Below, piece by piece: positions 63,256-64,000 of a stretch of DNA of 64,000 nt (position 1 is its first letter; the number at the start of each line of letters is the position of its first letter). The notes under the pieces were generated by a model. It was not told the origin of the DNA and ran no database searches. It saw only the letters and a program-made list of their open reading frames with translations. Source of the stretch: Burhinus oedicnemus (Eukaryota > Chordata > Aves > Charadriiformes > Burhinidae); the NCBI GenBank assembly GCA_008921705.1, contig VFFE01006712.1, positions 186,001 to 250,000 of the forward strand. The letters run 5' to 3'. A program made the translations under genes and the position numbers.

Positions 63256-64000
63256 CACGTCTCCAGTATACCAGCACTTCCCAGGAGCTGCACTGTCCAC
63301 TAAGACCCATAGGTTGCACCAGGCCCTTCTGGGATGGCTGTAAGCAGTCAGTTGGCTCCCCACAGTTCTGGGCCAAATTCTCTGCTCACTCACAACTACC
63401 TGACCACAGCTTGGAAAACACTTAGAAAAAATCTTCTGTGACTCCTGCTGCCCCACACACTTTCCTGTACAACAGGTAGGAGGAGATCTGAAACTTCAGT
63501 GCAGGCCTTACCAAACAGCACCTCCTCCCTTTAGATGGCATCAGATGACAATTTCCCAACTAAATCAAAAACTCTTCCTCAGAGAATAGCATGAGTTTTC
63601 TGTGCCCAGAGTGTTCCTGAAAGAATGTGTACATACAGAGCATACGGGCCCCACGTACCACGTCAAGCACCAAAGTCCACACCTGGGCTGCACCTGAGTG
63701 TGCAAATATGTCATGATGCACACTGTAATATATAAATATATAATAATATAGCACTAATCTGTACCAGCATATATTGGCTGCACTGGGGAACACTGACAGA
63801 AGATGATTTTGTTTCAGTCAAAGATAACACACTGGAGAAGGGAGGAACTGTTAAGCTATTTCACCCCAAAGATTTCTAAATCAGTGGGGCTTCCTGTGAA
63901 ATTGGGGGTTACCCTGGTGTGATTTTAGCTGCAGGGTGGCTGGGCACCTGTGCGGTGCTGGAAGCTGATTAGAGCAGTTTGATAATGATAGCAGCTCTAA
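63256..64000 (-). other. ST6GAL2 intron, right edge of window
   Basis: No gene or repeat recognised. There is a short AT-rich stretch near 63727-63752. Confidence 0.55.

Noticed and set aside
60060..64000. Search for the upstream ST6GAL2 exon with the first half of sialylmotif L
   Set aside because: No - strand frame with the CAVVxSAG-type sequence was found. The exon is taken to lie beyond the window.

Overview
The window is vertebrate nuclear DNA, most probably from a bird or at least a sauropsid. Coding sequence is sparse, in short exons with canonical GT/AG splice sites and kilobase-scale introns. The only abundant interspersed repeats I recognise are CR1 non-LTR retrotransposons, with the avian-type 3' end (the last bases repeat an ATTCTATG motif). 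I see no bacterial-style genes, operons or CRISPR arrays. Most open frames of 60 to 170 codons look like chance.

Two real genes are supported, and both are cut by the window edges. On the + strand lie the last two coding exons of an OPN3-related, TMT-type opsin. The penultimate exon (17395-17628) carries TM6, the third extracellular loop and TM7 with the retinal-binding lysine. The terminal exon (44327-44554) carries the cytoplasmic tail. The intron between them is about 26.7 kb. I did not find the earlier opsin exons in 1-17394; they may lie to the left. On the - strand lie the last four coding exons of ST6GAL2, a Golgi beta-galactoside alpha-2,6-sialyltransferase: 59962-60059, 56804-56905, 55536-55710 and 41705-41973. 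Together they encode about 214 C-terminal residues, with half of sialylmotif L and all of motifs S, III and VS. The large 5' coding exon lies beyond 64000.

The most notable architecture is that the genes are convergent and interlocked. The ST6GAL2 terminal exon and its probable long 3'UTR sit inside the last opsin intron, and the opsin terminal exon sits inside the last ST6GAL2 intron on the other strand. If the proposed poly(A) signals are right, the primary transcripts overlap over roughly 37-44.6 kb.

Layout: 1-17394, non-coding, probably an opsin intron or flank, with one old CR1. 17395-17628, opsin exon. 17629-44326, opsin intron with four clear CR1 pieces and the ST6GAL2 3' end. 44327-44554, opsin last exon. 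44645-55535, ST6GAL2 intron with an A-tract and an AT-rich block. 55536-60059, three ST6GAL2 exons. 60060-64000, ST6GAL2 intron with one CR1 that still has an open reverse-transcriptase end.

The two proteins have unrelated jobs (light sensing and glycan capping). Any functional link would come from their overlapping transcription, which is inference. I found no other system in the window that I can support.
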